NCBI RefSeq assembly: GCF_006149045.1
Contig: NZ_VBSN01000049.1
Coordinates: 620,001 to 684,000 of the forward strand
DNA: 64,000 nt
Origin: Dyadobacter flavalbus
GTDB lineage: Bacteria; Bacteroidota; Bacteroidia; Cytophagales; Spirosomataceae
Direction of reading: 5' to 3'
The notes under the pieces are model-generated. The model was given only the letters and a program-made list of their open reading frames with translations, made no database searches and was not told the DNA's origin. The number at the start of each line of letters is the position of its first letter. The stretch's first letter is position 1. This document shows positions 27,057 through 36,633 of the stretch, in pieces. The position numbers and the translations under genes are program-made.

Positions 27057-27947
27057 TCAAAGAAATCCTTCTCTTATCATGGCTTTTTCAAGCTTTTGGC
27101 CCAGCTCGTCGGATGCTTTCAGCAACGGCAAGCGAACGTCGGAGCGGCATATGCCTTTTATTTCCAGACATTTTTTAATGCCGACCGGATTGGATTCTAT
27201 ATAAAGCAGCGTATCGAATTCAAGAAATGCAAGCTGCAAGCGGGCGGCTTCCTGAAACCTTCCTTCCAGCGCATGCCACGTAAGGTCTCTGAACTGCGTC
27301 GGAAATGCATTGGCAATCACGGAAATAACGCCATGCCAGCCTACACTGATCATCGTCGTAACCAGATTGTCGTCACCGGATAGCAGCAGAAAATCGTCGG
27401 GCACGCGCGAAGCCAGTTCCATGCTTTGTTCGATGCTTCCGCCCGCATCTTTGATCCCGATGATGTTCGGATGCGCCGCCAGTTTAACAATTGTATCCGG
27501 CTTCATGTTTACGACCGTGCGGCCGGGCACATTGTATAAAATAACCGGAACCGGAGAAGCGTCTGCAATGGCTGTAAAATGTGCTGTAATTCCTTCCTGA
27601 GTCGGTTTGTTGTAATAAGGACAAACGGAAAGAATGGCGTCCACACCGCTGAAATCCGTTTCCTTTATGGAATCGAGTACAGTCTGCGTGTTGTTACCGC
27701 CAAGACCGTAAACAATGGGCAGCGACTTGGTGTTATTTTTGATGGTAAATGCCAGGATCTCCGTTTTTTCCTGCTTGGATACAGTCGGAGATTCGCCTGT
27801 TGTCCCTTGTACAACGAGGTAATCCGATCCGCCCTCGGTTACGAGGTCGATCAGTCTTTTCAAACCCGGATAATCAATTTTGTTCTGCTCATCAAAAGGT
27901 GTAATCAACGCAGCTCCTACCCCTTTGAAACGTTGGTCCAATGGCAT
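27057..27947 (-). CDS. dapA: 4-hydroxy-tetrahydrodipicolinate synthase
   Basis: The 296-residue TIM-barrel enzyme has TTGE at 49-52, the catalytic Tyr in VILYNVPGRT, and the Schiff-base Lys166 in IIGIKDAGG. It condenses pyruvate with aspartate semialdehyde, the first step of diaminopimelate and lysine synthesis. The next gene is a class V aminotransferase, separated from it by 2 nt. dapF is elsewhere in the window (54682). A TAACTTTG promoter box lies about 32 nt upstream of the start. Confidence 0.95.
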   Translation of the reverse strand: MPLDQRFKGVGAALITPFDEQNKIDYPGLKRLIDLVTEGGSDYLVVQGTTGESPTVSKQEKTEILAFTIKNNTKSLPIVYGLGGNNTQTVLDSIKETDFSGVDAILSVCPYYNKPTQEGITAHFTAIADASPVPVILYNVPGRTVVNMKPDTIVKLAAHPNIIGIKDAGGSIEQSMELASRVPDDFLLLSGDDNLVTTMISVGWHGVISVIANAFPTQFRDLTWHALEGRFQEAARLQLAFLEFDTLLYIESNPVGIKKCLEIKGICRSDVRLPLLKASDELGQKLEKAMIREGFL

Positions 27948-27978
27948 TATTCCTGTATAAATGTTAGATTTTAAAACA

Positions 27979-27986
27979 CAAAGTTA
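27979..27986 (-). promoter_or_regulatory. Candidate -7 promoter element for dapA
   Basis: The minus strand reads TAACTTTG, an exact TAnnTTTG match, 31 nt before the dapA ATG and just after the ligA stop codon. Confidence 0.5.
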
Positions 27987-28006
27987 GCTTTCTGAGGCAT
28001 TTTTCT

Positions 28007-30103
28007 TTATTTATTACGGATCATTGCCAAAAATTCTTGTTCGGCTAAAATCGTAACGCCCAGTTTTCTTGCTTTTTCGAGCTTGGCCGGACCCATATTT
28101 TCACCTGCCAGCAGATAATTCAGTTTGCCTGAAACGCCGCTGAGAATCCGGCCGCCGTTCGCTTCTATTTTATCCTTCAGATCATCCCGGTCAAAATTTT
28201 CGAACACACCGGAAATGACAAACGTTTTGCCTTCCAGAACATTGCTTTCCAGCACCACCGGTTTTTCATCACTTTCCATCTGAAGGCCGGCCCTTTGCAG
28301 ACGCTCCACAAGAAGCTGATTTTCAGGTACGCTGAAATAAGACACGATACTCTGTGCAATCCTGCCGCCGATTTCAGGAACGGCCACAAGCTGATCGTAA
28401 CTGGCCGTGCGCAATGCATCGATGGATTTGAAATAAACCGCCAGCTTTTCGGCAACCGTTGCGCCCACAAAGCGGATTCCCAATGCAAAAAGCACATTTT
28501 TAAAAGGTACCGTTTTGGAAAGCGCAATGCCGTTCAGGATATTTTCAACCGTTTTTTCCCGGAAACTGATTTTTTTGATCTTGCCCGTTTCTTCATTAAG
28601 AATATTCTTTTCCAAGCCAAGCAGACTTTCATACGTAAGATCGTACAGATCGGCCGGCGTGCGCACGAGATTGATGTCAAAAAGGAGTTCAACTTTTCCT
28701 TCGCCCAGACTTTCGATGTTCATGGCTTTGCGATGGATAAAGTGCTCGATACGGCCTTTCAGCTGCGGCGGGCAATGGCTGTCGTTCGGACAGAAAAAAG
28801 CCACTTCGCCTTCGTTCCGTTGCAGAGGCGAGCCGCATTCGGGGCAATTTACCGGGAAATCAATCGGTACTGTCAGGAAGTTTTCTCGTTGCGTAATGTC
28901 TACGCCCGTTATTTTCGGAATGATTTCCCCGCTTTTTTCTACAAAAACGGTATCGCCGATGCGTATGCCCAATCGTATGAGTTCGTTGGCATTGTGCAGC
29001 GTCGCGCGTTTCACATACGTTCCGGAAAGATGCACGCCCCGGACTTGGTTATAAGGAAGCATGCGCTCGCTTTCGGCGCACAGATTGGCAACCGGCGTAA
29101 TTGTTCCGATCCTTCCGACCTGAAAATTGACCGAGCGCAGAATGGCCGGCTTGTTCTCCGCTTTGTACTTGAAGGAAATAGCCCAGCGCGGGCTTTTGGC
29201 CGTAAAACCGAGTTCTCGCTGCTGTTCAAAGGAATTTACCTTAATCACAATCCCGTCCGTTGCCAGCGGAAGCGTCATGCGTTTTTCCTCCCATTCATGA
29301 ATGTATGCAATCACTTCGTCGATGGTCTGCACTTTGCGCCAGCCGGGCGAAACGTTAAAGCCCCAGGATTTCAGTTCCAGCAGACTTTCTTCATGGCTTT
29401 TGAATACTTCGTTGTCCGTGATAAAAGAGTAAATATAGCAGTCGAGCGCACGCCTTGCCGTTTCAGCCGAATCCTGTAATTTGAAAGAACCCGAAGCGGC
29501 ATTTCTCGGATTGGCGTACAGGTTTTCACCCAACGTTTCCATTTCCTCGTTCAGCTTCTGAAAGGATGAAATAGGCATAAAACCTTCGCCGCGTACCTCG
29601 AACAGCTCGGGCAACCCGGCTGTTTTTACGCGCAGCGGCAAAGTCCGGATGGTTTTGATGTTGTTGGTGATTTCATCTCCGCGTGTTCCGTCGCCTCGCG
29701 TTACGCCTCGCACGAGCACGCCGTTTTCATATGTAAAGCTGAGCGAAATACCGTCAAATTTCAGTTCGCAGATGTATTCATAAGCTTCCCCGTTCAGCCC
29801 TTTTCTGACACGGTCGTCAAAGTTGCGCAGCTCCTGTTCGTTGTATGTATTGTCCAGCGACAGCATCGGGTAACGGTGATAAACCGTATTGAACGACTTC
29901 GTTACCGTGCCTCCTACCCTCTGCGTCGGAGAATCGCTTTGCCTGAATTCGGGATACTGGTTTTCCAGCGCTTTCAGCTGGTTTAAAAGCTGGTCAAATT
30001 CAAAATCGGATATTTCGGATACACTATCCTGGTAATAGCGATCATTGTAATAATTGATTTTCTGAATAAGGTCAAGAATCTGCTGTTCCGGCGTCATGGT
30101 CAT
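28007..30103 (-). CDS. ligA: NAD-dependent DNA ligase
   Basis: The 698-residue protein has the full LigA layout: domain Ia (YYNDRYYQ), the nucleotidyl-transferase domain with Lys115 in ELKFDG, the OB fold, a four-Cys zinc finger (CPECG and CPNDSHC), helix-hairpin-helix repeats, and a C-terminal BRCT domain (VLEGKTFVISGVFENFDRDDL). It seals nicks in replication and repair. Two ATGs (30103 and 30097) are possible starts two codons apart. A TAAATTTG box lies 22 nt upstream. Confidence 0.97.
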   Translation of the reverse strand: MTMTPEQQILDLIQKINYYNDRYYQDSVSEISDFEFDQLLNQLKALENQYPEFRQSDSPTQRVGGTVTKSFNTVYHRYPMLSLDNTYNEQELRNFDDRVRKGLNGEAYEYICELKFDGISLSFTYENGVLVRGVTRGDGTRGDEITNNIKTIRTLPLRVKTAGLPELFEVRGEGFMPISSFQKLNEEMETLGENLYANPRNAASGSFKLQDSAETARRALDCYIYSFITDNEVFKSHEESLLELKSWGFNVSPGWRKVQTIDEVIAYIHEWEEKRMTLPLATDGIVIKVNSFEQQRELGFTAKSPRWAISFKYKAENKPAILRSVNFQVGRIGTITPVANLCAESERMLPYNQVRGVHLSGTYVKRATLHNANELIRLGIRIGDTVFVEKSGEIIPKITGVDITQRENFLTVPIDFPVNCPECGSPLQRNEGEVAFFCPNDSHCPPQLKGRIEHFIHRKAMNIESLGEGKVELLFDINLVRTPADLYDLTYESLLGLEKNILNEETGKIKKISFREKTVENILNGIALSKTVPFKNVLFALGIRFVGATVAEKLAVYFKSIDALRTASYDQLVAVPEIGGRIAQSIVSYFSVPENQLLVERLQRAGLQMESDEKPVVLESNVLEGKTFVISGVFENFDRDDLKDKIEANGGRILSGVSGKLNYLLAGENMGPAKLEKARKLGVTILAEQEFLAMIRNK

Positions 30104-30125
30104 TGCGGCTGCTTTTTGTTTCCTT

Positions 30126-30133
30126 CAAATTTA
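30126..30133 (-). promoter_or_regulatory. Candidate -7 promoter element for ligA
   Basis: The minus strand reads TAAATTTG, matching TAnnTTTG, 22 nt before the ligA start, which would give a very short leader. Confidence 0.4.
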
Positions 30134-30323
30134 GGAGCAAAATAAGTGATTTATCCCGATTATGTTTTTTGTCTTTCCAACAATAAAGCATTGCGTTTAC
30201 AGCTTCCGCCAACCTAAGCGGCTATATTATAGCAAGGTAAATACTTACATTTCATCTGCTTGACCGGCATGTACATAAATTCACTAATTTCGGCCTCATT
30301 AAACCGTTATATCCGACCGAATC

Positions 30324-30971
30324 ATGCCTGAAATTGCCCCATCCATACTCGCCGCCGACTTTGCGAATCTTCAGCGTGACGTTGAAATGCTGAATGCCAG
30401 TGAAGCGGATTATATTCATGTTGATATCATGGACGGCATGTTTGTACCGAATATCTCCTTTGGCATTCCCGTTTGCGAAGCCATTCACAAACATGCCCGA
30501 AAACCGCTTGACGTTCACCTCATGATCGAACAGCCGGACCGGTATCTGGAAGCATTCAGCAAGGCAGGCGCATGGGGATTGACAGTCCATTATGAAGCAT
30601 GTCCGCATCTGCACAGTACTGTTCAGCATATCAGGCAGCTTGGCGTGCAGCCGGGGGTTGCCATCAATCCGCATACGCCTGTCGATGTGCTTTCTGAAAT
30701 ACTTTCCGATTTGTCACTCGTGCTGGTGATGTCCGTCAATCCGGGATTCGGCGGCCAGAAATTTATTGAAAACACGTATAAAAAAGTGTCTGCGCTGAAA
30801 GCCTTAAAAGAAAAATTCGGCTATGATTTCAAGATTGAGGTCGATGGAGGCGTTAATCTGGATAATGCTACTTCGCTGATTCAGAACGGCGCGGATATTT
30901 TGGTGGCAGGAAGTTTTGTTTTCGGATCAGTGAATCCGGCGGAGACCATTGCTAATTTAAAGAACAAGTAA
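30324..30971 (+). CDS. rpe: Ribulose-phosphate 3-epimerase
   Basis: The 215-residue TIM-barrel enzyme has the family motifs PSILAADFANL, HVDIMDGMFVPN, LDVHLMI, VMSVNPGFGGQKF and VDGGV, with the metal ligands His and Asp in place. It interconverts ribulose-5-phosphate and xylulose-5-phosphate in the pentose phosphate pathway. The downstream DUF4038 gene starts 11 nt after the stop, so the two probably share a transcript. A TAATTTCG box (30285-30292) lies 32 nt upstream. Confidence 0.96.
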   Translation: MPEIAPSILAADFANLQRDVEMLNASEADYIHVDIMDGMFVPNISFGIPVCEAIHKHARKPLDVHLMIEQPDRYLEAFSKAGAWGLTVHYEACPHLHSTVQHIRQLGVQPGVAINPHTPVDVLSEILSDLSLVLVMSVNPGFGGQKFIENTYKKVSALKALKEKFGYDFKIEVDGGVNLDNATSLIQNGADILVAGSFVFGSVNPAETIANLKNK

Positions 30972-30982
30972 TTTTTCAGGGT

Positions 30983-32302
30983 TTGATTTACACTAAAGAT
31001 AACTTTAATCTTCAGGCTTTTTTTTCAGGAACGGCCAAATGCCTTTTGGGTATTTTAATGCTGTTTATCCTGCCGAATACAACGCTGGCTGCTGAAGAGG
31101 ACAATGCCCGGAATGCGTTTCCTCTAAAAATCAGTCCGAACGGCCGTCATATCACGGATGCAAACGGCACTCCTTTTCTGATGGTTGCGGACGTTGCCTG
31201 GCAGCTTCTGCGCAAGCTGAGCTATCCCGAAGCACTGCAATATATGAATGTGCGGAAGTCACAGTCGTTCAACACCCTTCTGGTTGAGCTGCTGCCGGCT
31301 TTGCCCAACCAGAAAAATTATCACAAAATCCCGCCATTCCAGAACAACAATCTTTCAAAACCCAACGCGGCTTACTTCGATTATCTTGAAAAAATGATTG
31401 CAGCGGCAAAGGAACGAAATCTTGTCGTCGGAATTGTAGTCTCACGCAAAAGCTGGAACGTCGTTTTTGATGCGCACAATGAAGAAAGCTGGAAAGAGTA
31501 CGGTGCCTTTGTAGCAAAGCGCTATGCGAAATACAGCAACATCATCTGGATTGTAAGTGAGGAGGAATATCAGAGTGCTTCCCAGTTCAAAGCCATTGCT
31601 GACGGCATCCGTTCCGGCTTTGACGGACAGATTATTGCATCGTTAAGTACTTGTTCGCCAACCAATAACAGCAGTTCGCCAAACCGCTCGGATCTCAAAT
31701 TCATTATTCCGGATTCCACAGTAACGTATTCGGAATATGCGGCGCTGGCCAACTGGCAGAAAAATTCGGCAGAAGCTGCGCTACGGCCGTTTCTGATCGC
31801 CAATTCGGAATTCCCGAAAGAGATTGCCGATCAGTCGGGACTGATCCGAAATCAGGCATATCAGTCGATTATGAGTTCCGCAGCCGGTTTTTGCCATCTG
31901 AGCACCATCCGTAATTTCAATCCGACCTGGAAAATGAACATTACCAAAGACGGAGCGGAATACATTCATCAGCTTGTGAAAATCCTGAAAGGGATTCCTT
32001 GGGAATACATGCAGCCGGAGGCTTCTCCGCAACTGCTTGCGGATTCCCTGGACCAAAGCGAAATCGGCATTCTTTCCTTGTCGAACAAACGCATGGCCAT
32101 GCTGTACGTGCCTTCTTCCAAGCCTGTAACACTTGATCTCACGCACCTGAACGGCACGGAATTTGAAACGGTCTGGTATAGTCCGCGTACAGGCAGACGG
32201 TGGACAGGCGGCAGTTTCCAGACAGCAGCCAATGCCATTGTGCAGCCGCCGGATTCGCAGCCCGGCTGGGACTGGGTGTTGCTGGTGGGTGCAAAAAAAT
32301 AG
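30983..32302 (+). CDS. Exported DUF4038 (GH140/apiosidase-like) protein with putative collagen-binding domain
   Basis: The 439-residue product has a signal peptide (hydrophobic LLGILMLFILP, cleavage near TLAA). A DUF4038 glycosidase-like TIM barrel follows (about 45-345): NGTPFLMVADVAWQLL, a YWEKY-like linker, IIWIVSEEEYQ, and IANSEF, where acidic residues could be catalytic. A C-terminal beta domain (about 370-439) has the PRTGRRWTGG and GWDWVLLV strands. GH140 members release apiose from pectin rhamnogalacturonan II, but many homologues are uncharacterised. The start is TTG, as no ATG precedes the signal peptide in frame. It is probably co-expressed with rpe. Confidence 0.78.
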   Translation: MIYTKDNFNLQAFFSGTAKCLLGILMLFILPNTTLAAEEDNARNAFPLKISPNGRHITDANGTPFLMVADVAWQLLRKLSYPEALQYMNVRKSQSFNTLLVELLPALPNQKNYHKIPPFQNNNLSKPNAAYFDYLEKMIAAAKERNLVVGIVVSRKSWNVVFDAHNEESWKEYGAFVAKRYAKYSNIIWIVSEEEYQSASQFKAIADGIRSGFDGQIIASLSTCSPTNNSSSPNRSDLKFIIPDSTVTYSEYAALANWQKNSAEAALRPFLIANSEFPKEIADQSGLIRNQAYQSIMSSAAGFCHLSTIRNFNPTWKMNITKDGAEYIHQLVKILKGIPWEYMQPEASPQLLADSLDQSEIGILSLSNKRMAMLYVPSSKPVTLDLTHLNGTEFETVWYSPRTGRRWTGGSFQTAANAIVQPPDSQPGWDWVLLVGAKK

Positions 32303-32480
32303 ATGCTACTGTTTTTTTACTTCCTACTATTTTCCCTGTACAGGCATTTAAGTTTGATATTCATTCATATTCTTAATAATATTACTTTGTGTTGAATTTA
32401 CATGAAGTTTTAAATCAGCGTTCTCATCTTCATCTTTCGTTAATAGTTTGGAATTGCCTTTCCGGCAAGCAGAAGCACCC

Positions 32481-34550
32481 ATGAACTTAATTGGAAAAAG
32501 TATTGCAATTTGCCTGTTATCGGTATTGATATGGAGTAATGGTTATGGTCAGGAAGTTCTTTGGGCAAATAAGGTTCTTGGCTTTTCTTCCGAGTTACGG
32601 CCGGCTCAGTACGGCTTTGCTTTCCGGGCCAAACAAATTCTCGGAGTGCCCAACAAACTGCCCGATTTCGGAAGCAGTCCGTGCGCATGGTCGCCGGCAG
32701 AAGCGGACGGCAGAAATGAGGAATGGATCAAGGTCGGTTTTGAAAAATCCATTCCGCTTAAACAAATTGCCATTGCAGAAAACTTCAATCCGGGCGCTAT
32801 TACGCGTGTTTATGCTTATGATGAATCCGGCAAGGAATTTCTGATCACGGAGGCGGTATCATCACAGCCGGCCAAGCAAGCACAATCCGGAACCAGGGCG
32901 GCGGAGACACAGCCTGCCGCCAAAGGAAGAATGCTGCGAATTTTCCCAAAGCAGAACATAACAGCCAATGCCGTCAAGATCGTACTTCAGCCGGGTAAAG
33001 TAGCCGGATTTAACCAGATTGATGCCATCGCAATTTCAGAATCAACCGTTCCGGTGGAAGCGCTGATCAACGTTACGGCCAACATACAGGCCAATATGCA
33101 GAAAGAGAATATCGGCAAGGCCATCAACAGCAAAGGACAGGAAGTAGCACCCATTATTTCACCGGACGGCAAAACGCTTTTTTTTACAAGAAGCAATTTT
33201 GAAGGAAACACAGGCTCGCCCCAGAAACAGGATGTCTGGTTTTCGACATTAAACGATAAAAATCAGTGGGGCCAGGCCATGAACATCGGGCCGCCGATCA
33301 ACAATGCCGGCGATAACGCCATCACCAGCATATCGGCAGACGGGAAAACCATTTACCTGATCAATGTATACCGGCCGGACGGCAGCATGTATTTCGGGCT
33401 GTCGCGTTCCTTTAAAACAAAAACCGGATGGAGCTTTCCGAAAGAGTACCGCATCAATAACCTTTCCGGCTACATTGGCAGCATGGAACTTACCGTTTCA
33501 CCATTCGGCAATGTCATGATTATTTCCGTGCAGCGCAGCGATACCGAAGGCGGAAAAGATCTGTATGTTTCGTTTCTGCAGGGCGACGACAGCTGGTCGG
33601 AGCCGAAGCATTTGGGTAATGTGATCAATACGGCGGATTATGAAGGAACACCGTTTCTTGCGCTGGACAACAAAACCCTTTATTTTTCTTCACAAGGCCA
33701 CAGCGGATACGGCGAAGGCGATCTTTTCCTGACGCGGCGGCTGGACGATACATGGGTGAACTGGTCCAAACCTGAAAATCTGGGCCCGGCTATCAATACG
33801 CCTTTGTGGGACGCATACATCAACATCCCGGCTACGGGCGACTATGCCTATTTCAGTGCAAGTGAAAAAACGGTGGGTCAGGAAGATATTTACCGCATCA
33901 GGATGGTACCGGAAATCAAGCCGGAACCCGTTGCAATCATTACAGGAACTGTTTACGAAGCGGAAACGACCAAGCCGGTCCGTTCCGAAATCGTGGCGGA
34001 TATCAAAAAGAACAATGCCGTTTTCACCCATGCGACTTTCGATCCTGAAACCGGAGAATACCGGCTCATTCTGCCTTTGAAGGAAATTTACCGCATAACA
34101 GCTTCCGGCGAAAACTATTTTCCGTTTACCGAGGAAATTGACCTGAACGAAGAATCCGGTTTCAGAACGATCAAGAAAAACCTGTATCTGCAGCCGATCA
34201 AGGCCGGACAGCAGATCCGGCTGAGCAATACCATGTTTTCGCAGAGCAGCGCAGAAGTGATCCCCTCCTCTTTTTCGGAACTGGACCGGATTGTGGCTAC
34301 CATGAATACGTATCCGACAATGGAAATTCTCCTGGAAGGCCATACCGACAATCAGGGTGAAGTGAAGCAGAACGTGAAACTTTCGGAAGACCGGGTGCAA
34401 CAGGTTAAAAAATACCTGCTTTCAAAAGGCATCAGCCCGGACAGAATCCAGACAAAAGCATGGGGCCCGGCCAAACCGATTGCCAGTAATCTGACCGAAC
34501 AAACCCGTAAAAAGAACCGCAGGGTAGAGTTCACCATCCTTAAAATCTGA
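32481..34550 (+). CDS. PorE-like OmpA-family protein with discoidin-like, PD40 and regulatory domains
   Basis: From the ATG at 32481 (MNLIGKSIAICLL) the product is 689 residues with a signal peptide ending near GYGQ. Order: a beta-sandwich resembling a discoidin/galactose-binding domain (40-195), a PD40 beta-propeller (about 215-475, repeats such as ISPDGKTLFFTRS and LDNKTLYFSSQG), a carboxypeptidase regulatory-like domain (485-565), and a C-terminal OmpA peptidoglycan-binding domain (580-689, ILLEGHTDNQGE). The last three match PorE of the type IX secretion system, which anchors it to peptidoglycan; a TPR front end of PorE is missing. It could be a PorE paralogue or a surface-glycan binding protein. 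Confidence 0.8.
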   Translation: MNLIGKSIAICLLSVLIWSNGYGQEVLWANKVLGFSSELRPAQYGFAFRAKQILGVPNKLPDFGSSPCAWSPAEADGRNEEWIKVGFEKSIPLKQIAIAENFNPGAITRVYAYDESGKEFLITEAVSSQPAKQAQSGTRAAETQPAAKGRMLRIFPKQNITANAVKIVLQPGKVAGFNQIDAIAISESTVPVEALINVTANIQANMQKENIGKAINSKGQEVAPIISPDGKTLFFTRSNFEGNTGSPQKQDVWFSTLNDKNQWGQAMNIGPPINNAGDNAITSISADGKTIYLINVYRPDGSMYFGLSRSFKTKTGWSFPKEYRINNLSGYIGSMELTVSPFGNVMIISVQRSDTEGGKDLYVSFLQGDDSWSEPKHLGNVINTADYEGTPFLALDNKTLYFSSQGHSGYGEGDLFLTRRLDDTWVNWSKPENLGPAINTPLWDAYINIPATGDYAYFSASEKTVGQEDIYRIRMVPEIKPEPVAIITGTVYEAETTKPVRSEIVADIKKNNAVFTHATFDPETGEYRLILPLKEIYRITASGENYFPFTEEIDLNEESGFRTIKKNLYLQPIKAGQQIRLSNTMFSQSSAEVIPSSFSELDRIVATMNTYPTMEILLEGHTDNQGEVKQNVKLSEDRVQQVKKYLLSKGISPDRIQTKAWGPAKPIASNLTEQTRKKNRRVEFTILKI

Positions 34551-34577
34551 AAAATCACCTGTAAAAGGAAATTTGTT

Positions 34578-34585
34578 TAATTTCG
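34578..34585 (+). promoter_or_regulatory. Candidate -7 box (TAATTTCG variant) before the glycan locus
   Basis: TAATTTCG differs from TAnnTTTG by one base and stands 69 nt upstream of the first glycosyltransferase gene. The same octamer stands before rpe (30285-30292) and the GT2 at 43261 (43228-43235); TACTTTCG stands before the helicase gene (53068-53075). Confidence 0.35.
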
Positions 34586-34653
34586 CGCAACTTGATTTGC
34601 CGGTGTAGCATTCATTCCGGTACAAAAAATCATTGGCGAACATTCATAAACTG

Positions 34654-36519
34654 ATGTCCTTGAAACACACAAGCGAAAACCTGCAGTCCCGGCTGATCCT
34701 TTTTGTCATCTTGATTGCAGGTTGCGTACTAAGAATTTATCAACTTGACACGTACAGCATTTTCTTTGACGAGAAAAGCACGATGGTTGTAAGTCAGGGG
34801 ATTGTACTGGAAGGCGCCAATCAGAAGAAAGTTTTTTCCGAAAGAAAATTATCCATTCCTGCTTTCTGGAAAGCGCCGGCGCTGCCTTATCCGCCTGCAA
34901 ATGTGGTGAGGTCATTTACCTACCAGGAAACATTCATTCCGCGGGCATTCACACCGGCAGAATTCTGGTCTCCGAAAACCATGGCGGATTACTACGAAGC
35001 CATGACCAGAAGCGACATCGGCAACAGTCCGTTTTACTATCTGCTGCTGCATATATGGATGGAAATCTTTGGCCTTTCTGACTTTTCGGCGCGGTTATTG
35101 TCCGTTGTTTTCAGTGTTTTGATAATCGGGCTGACGTATGTTTTCGGAAAACGCTTTTTCAGTGTCAGAACCGGACTCATTGCCGCTGCTATCGTTGCCA
35201 TTGAACCTTTTTTTATTGCTTACAGCCATCAGGCGCGCAATTATTCGCTTACCTTTTTACTGACGTTGCTTGCAACCTATTTCTTTCTGCGGATCATTGA
35301 AAACCAGAACGGAAAACAAAAAATCTCTTTATACATCGGCTATATCCTTGCTGCAGGGTTAAGCCTTTTATCCCATTTCCTTACGATTTCTGTATTGCTG
35401 GCGCATGCGATTTATGCATTGTTTTTCCTGAGAACGGTTAAAGGCTGGATCAGAATGGCCATATCGGCGGTACTTGCTTTGACCGGCGTTACATGGTGGA
35501 TGGTTTTTGGCGGTGGGCAGTATACCTTGTACTCATTGAATTATCAGGCGGATTTGTATAAAAGAATGGCCGACACCATGCCATACAACAATCCGTTCGG
35601 GATTATACTGCCGGCTACACCGCTGAATGTGTTCAACAAGTCGCTGCCGATCTTCACGGACCTTGTCTTTTTTACCAATGGATTAACAGATGCGCTCGCT
35701 GGAAAAAGGAATATTCTTTTTTCCATACTTACGGGTATATTGCTCATTGTTTGGTACCGCTTTAAAGACAGGATTGCAATGCCCGGCTGGCTCAAAATGA
35801 GTGTTCCTTTTATTCTGGTTCTCTCCGGACTGGCTTTTTATACAAACCACCGGCTGCAGTTTTGTATTCTGTCGGTGAGCTTGTTTGCGCTTTCGTTCAT
35901 TCCGGACTTTCATCGTCAATCTGATCTGAAGCAGAGAAAAAAATTATGGATGCTTTATAGCATGGCGCTGATCCCTACTTTATTCCTGATCCTGATGTCT
36001 TTTAAAAACGGGCATACTTTCGGGCTTACGCAGCGGTATTCGGGATTTTCCTTTCCGTATGTCATTATTCTTTTGTCGCTGCTTTTACAGTTTTATACCA
36101 GAATGAAGCCGGAATTCAGGATAATCATTTTTGTCTTTCTTGCTGTACAGTTATATTTTGTAAGTACGCGCCTTAAAGAATTCTATGAAGACCGGTCGCT
36201 GAAATACGGCTATTTTGCAACGCCGCGGGCTCCAAACCCCTATTACAAAGCTGCGCAGAAAATAAGTGCGTTATACCAGGAAGGAGACACGATTATGTAC
36301 CCGGCACCGCGCTTTCAGATCCTGTCGGAAATGGACCGCACATTTTTACCCTATTCAGTTCAGGATGCGCAGCTTACCAATCTGTATTTTCCAAAAGATG
36401 CGCAATATATTCAGGTTATGGACACCACGCAGACTTCCAGTATCCTGCTGAAGAAAGCCGGAAGAAAGACGCCGGTTGAGATTATAAAACTGAAAGGATT
36501 ACGCTACGGATCGGAATAA
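34654..36519 (+). CDS. GT39/ArnT-like membrane glycosyltransferase (GT-C fold)
   Basis: The 621-residue protein has about 11-13 membrane segments. After TM1 comes YSIFFDEKS, the Asp-Glu loop typical of polyprenol-phosphate-sugar-dependent GT-C enzymes (PMT/ArnT). A soluble C-terminal part faces the periplasm. It would move a sugar from a lipid carrier to an acceptor outside the membrane. The ATG at 34654 is preferred over a TTG seven codons earlier. It is 114 nt upstream of the transketolase subunit and is the first gene of a surface glycan locus. Confidence 0.82.
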   Translation: MSLKHTSENLQSRLILFVILIAGCVLRIYQLDTYSIFFDEKSTMVVSQGIVLEGANQKKVFSERKLSIPAFWKAPALPYPPANVVRSFTYQETFIPRAFTPAEFWSPKTMADYYEAMTRSDIGNSPFYYLLLHIWMEIFGLSDFSARLLSVVFSVLIIGLTYVFGKRFFSVRTGLIAAAIVAIEPFFIAYSHQARNYSLTFLLTLLATYFFLRIIENQNGKQKISLYIGYILAAGLSLLSHFLTISVLLAHAIYALFFLRTVKGWIRMAISAVLALTGVTWWMVFGGGQYTLYSLNYQADLYKRMADTMPYNNPFGIILPATPLNVFNKSLPIFTDLVFFTNGLTDALAGKRNILFSILTGILLIVWYRFKDRIAMPGWLKMSVPFILVLSGLAFYTNHRLQFCILSVSLFALSFIPDFHRQSDLKQRKKLWMLYSMALIPTLFLILMSFKNGHTFGLTQRYSGFSFPYVIILLSLLLQFYTRMKPEFRIIIFVFLAVQLYFVSTRLKEFYEDRSLKYGYFATPRAPNPYYKAAQKISALYQEGDTIMYPAPRFQILSEMDRTFLPYSVQDAQLTNLYFPKDAQYIQVMDTTQTSSILLKKAGRKTPVEIIKLKGLRYGSE

Positions 36520-36633
36520 GGCAGCCATTCATTGAAAAAGCCGTCCAATAAGATTTCGTATATTGCGCACCTGAAACTGAAATTGACCGTTATTCTGAAT
36601 TAACCTCTTACATATATACACATCACATCAGGC

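Noticed and set aside
28295..29479. 394-codon open frame on the plus strand inside ligA
   Set aside because: Antisense to a fully convincing ligA; composition is a mirror of ligA codons and no domain is recognised.
33690..34400. 236-codon open frame on the minus strand inside the OmpA-family gene
   Set aside because: Antisense shadow with no motif or start context.
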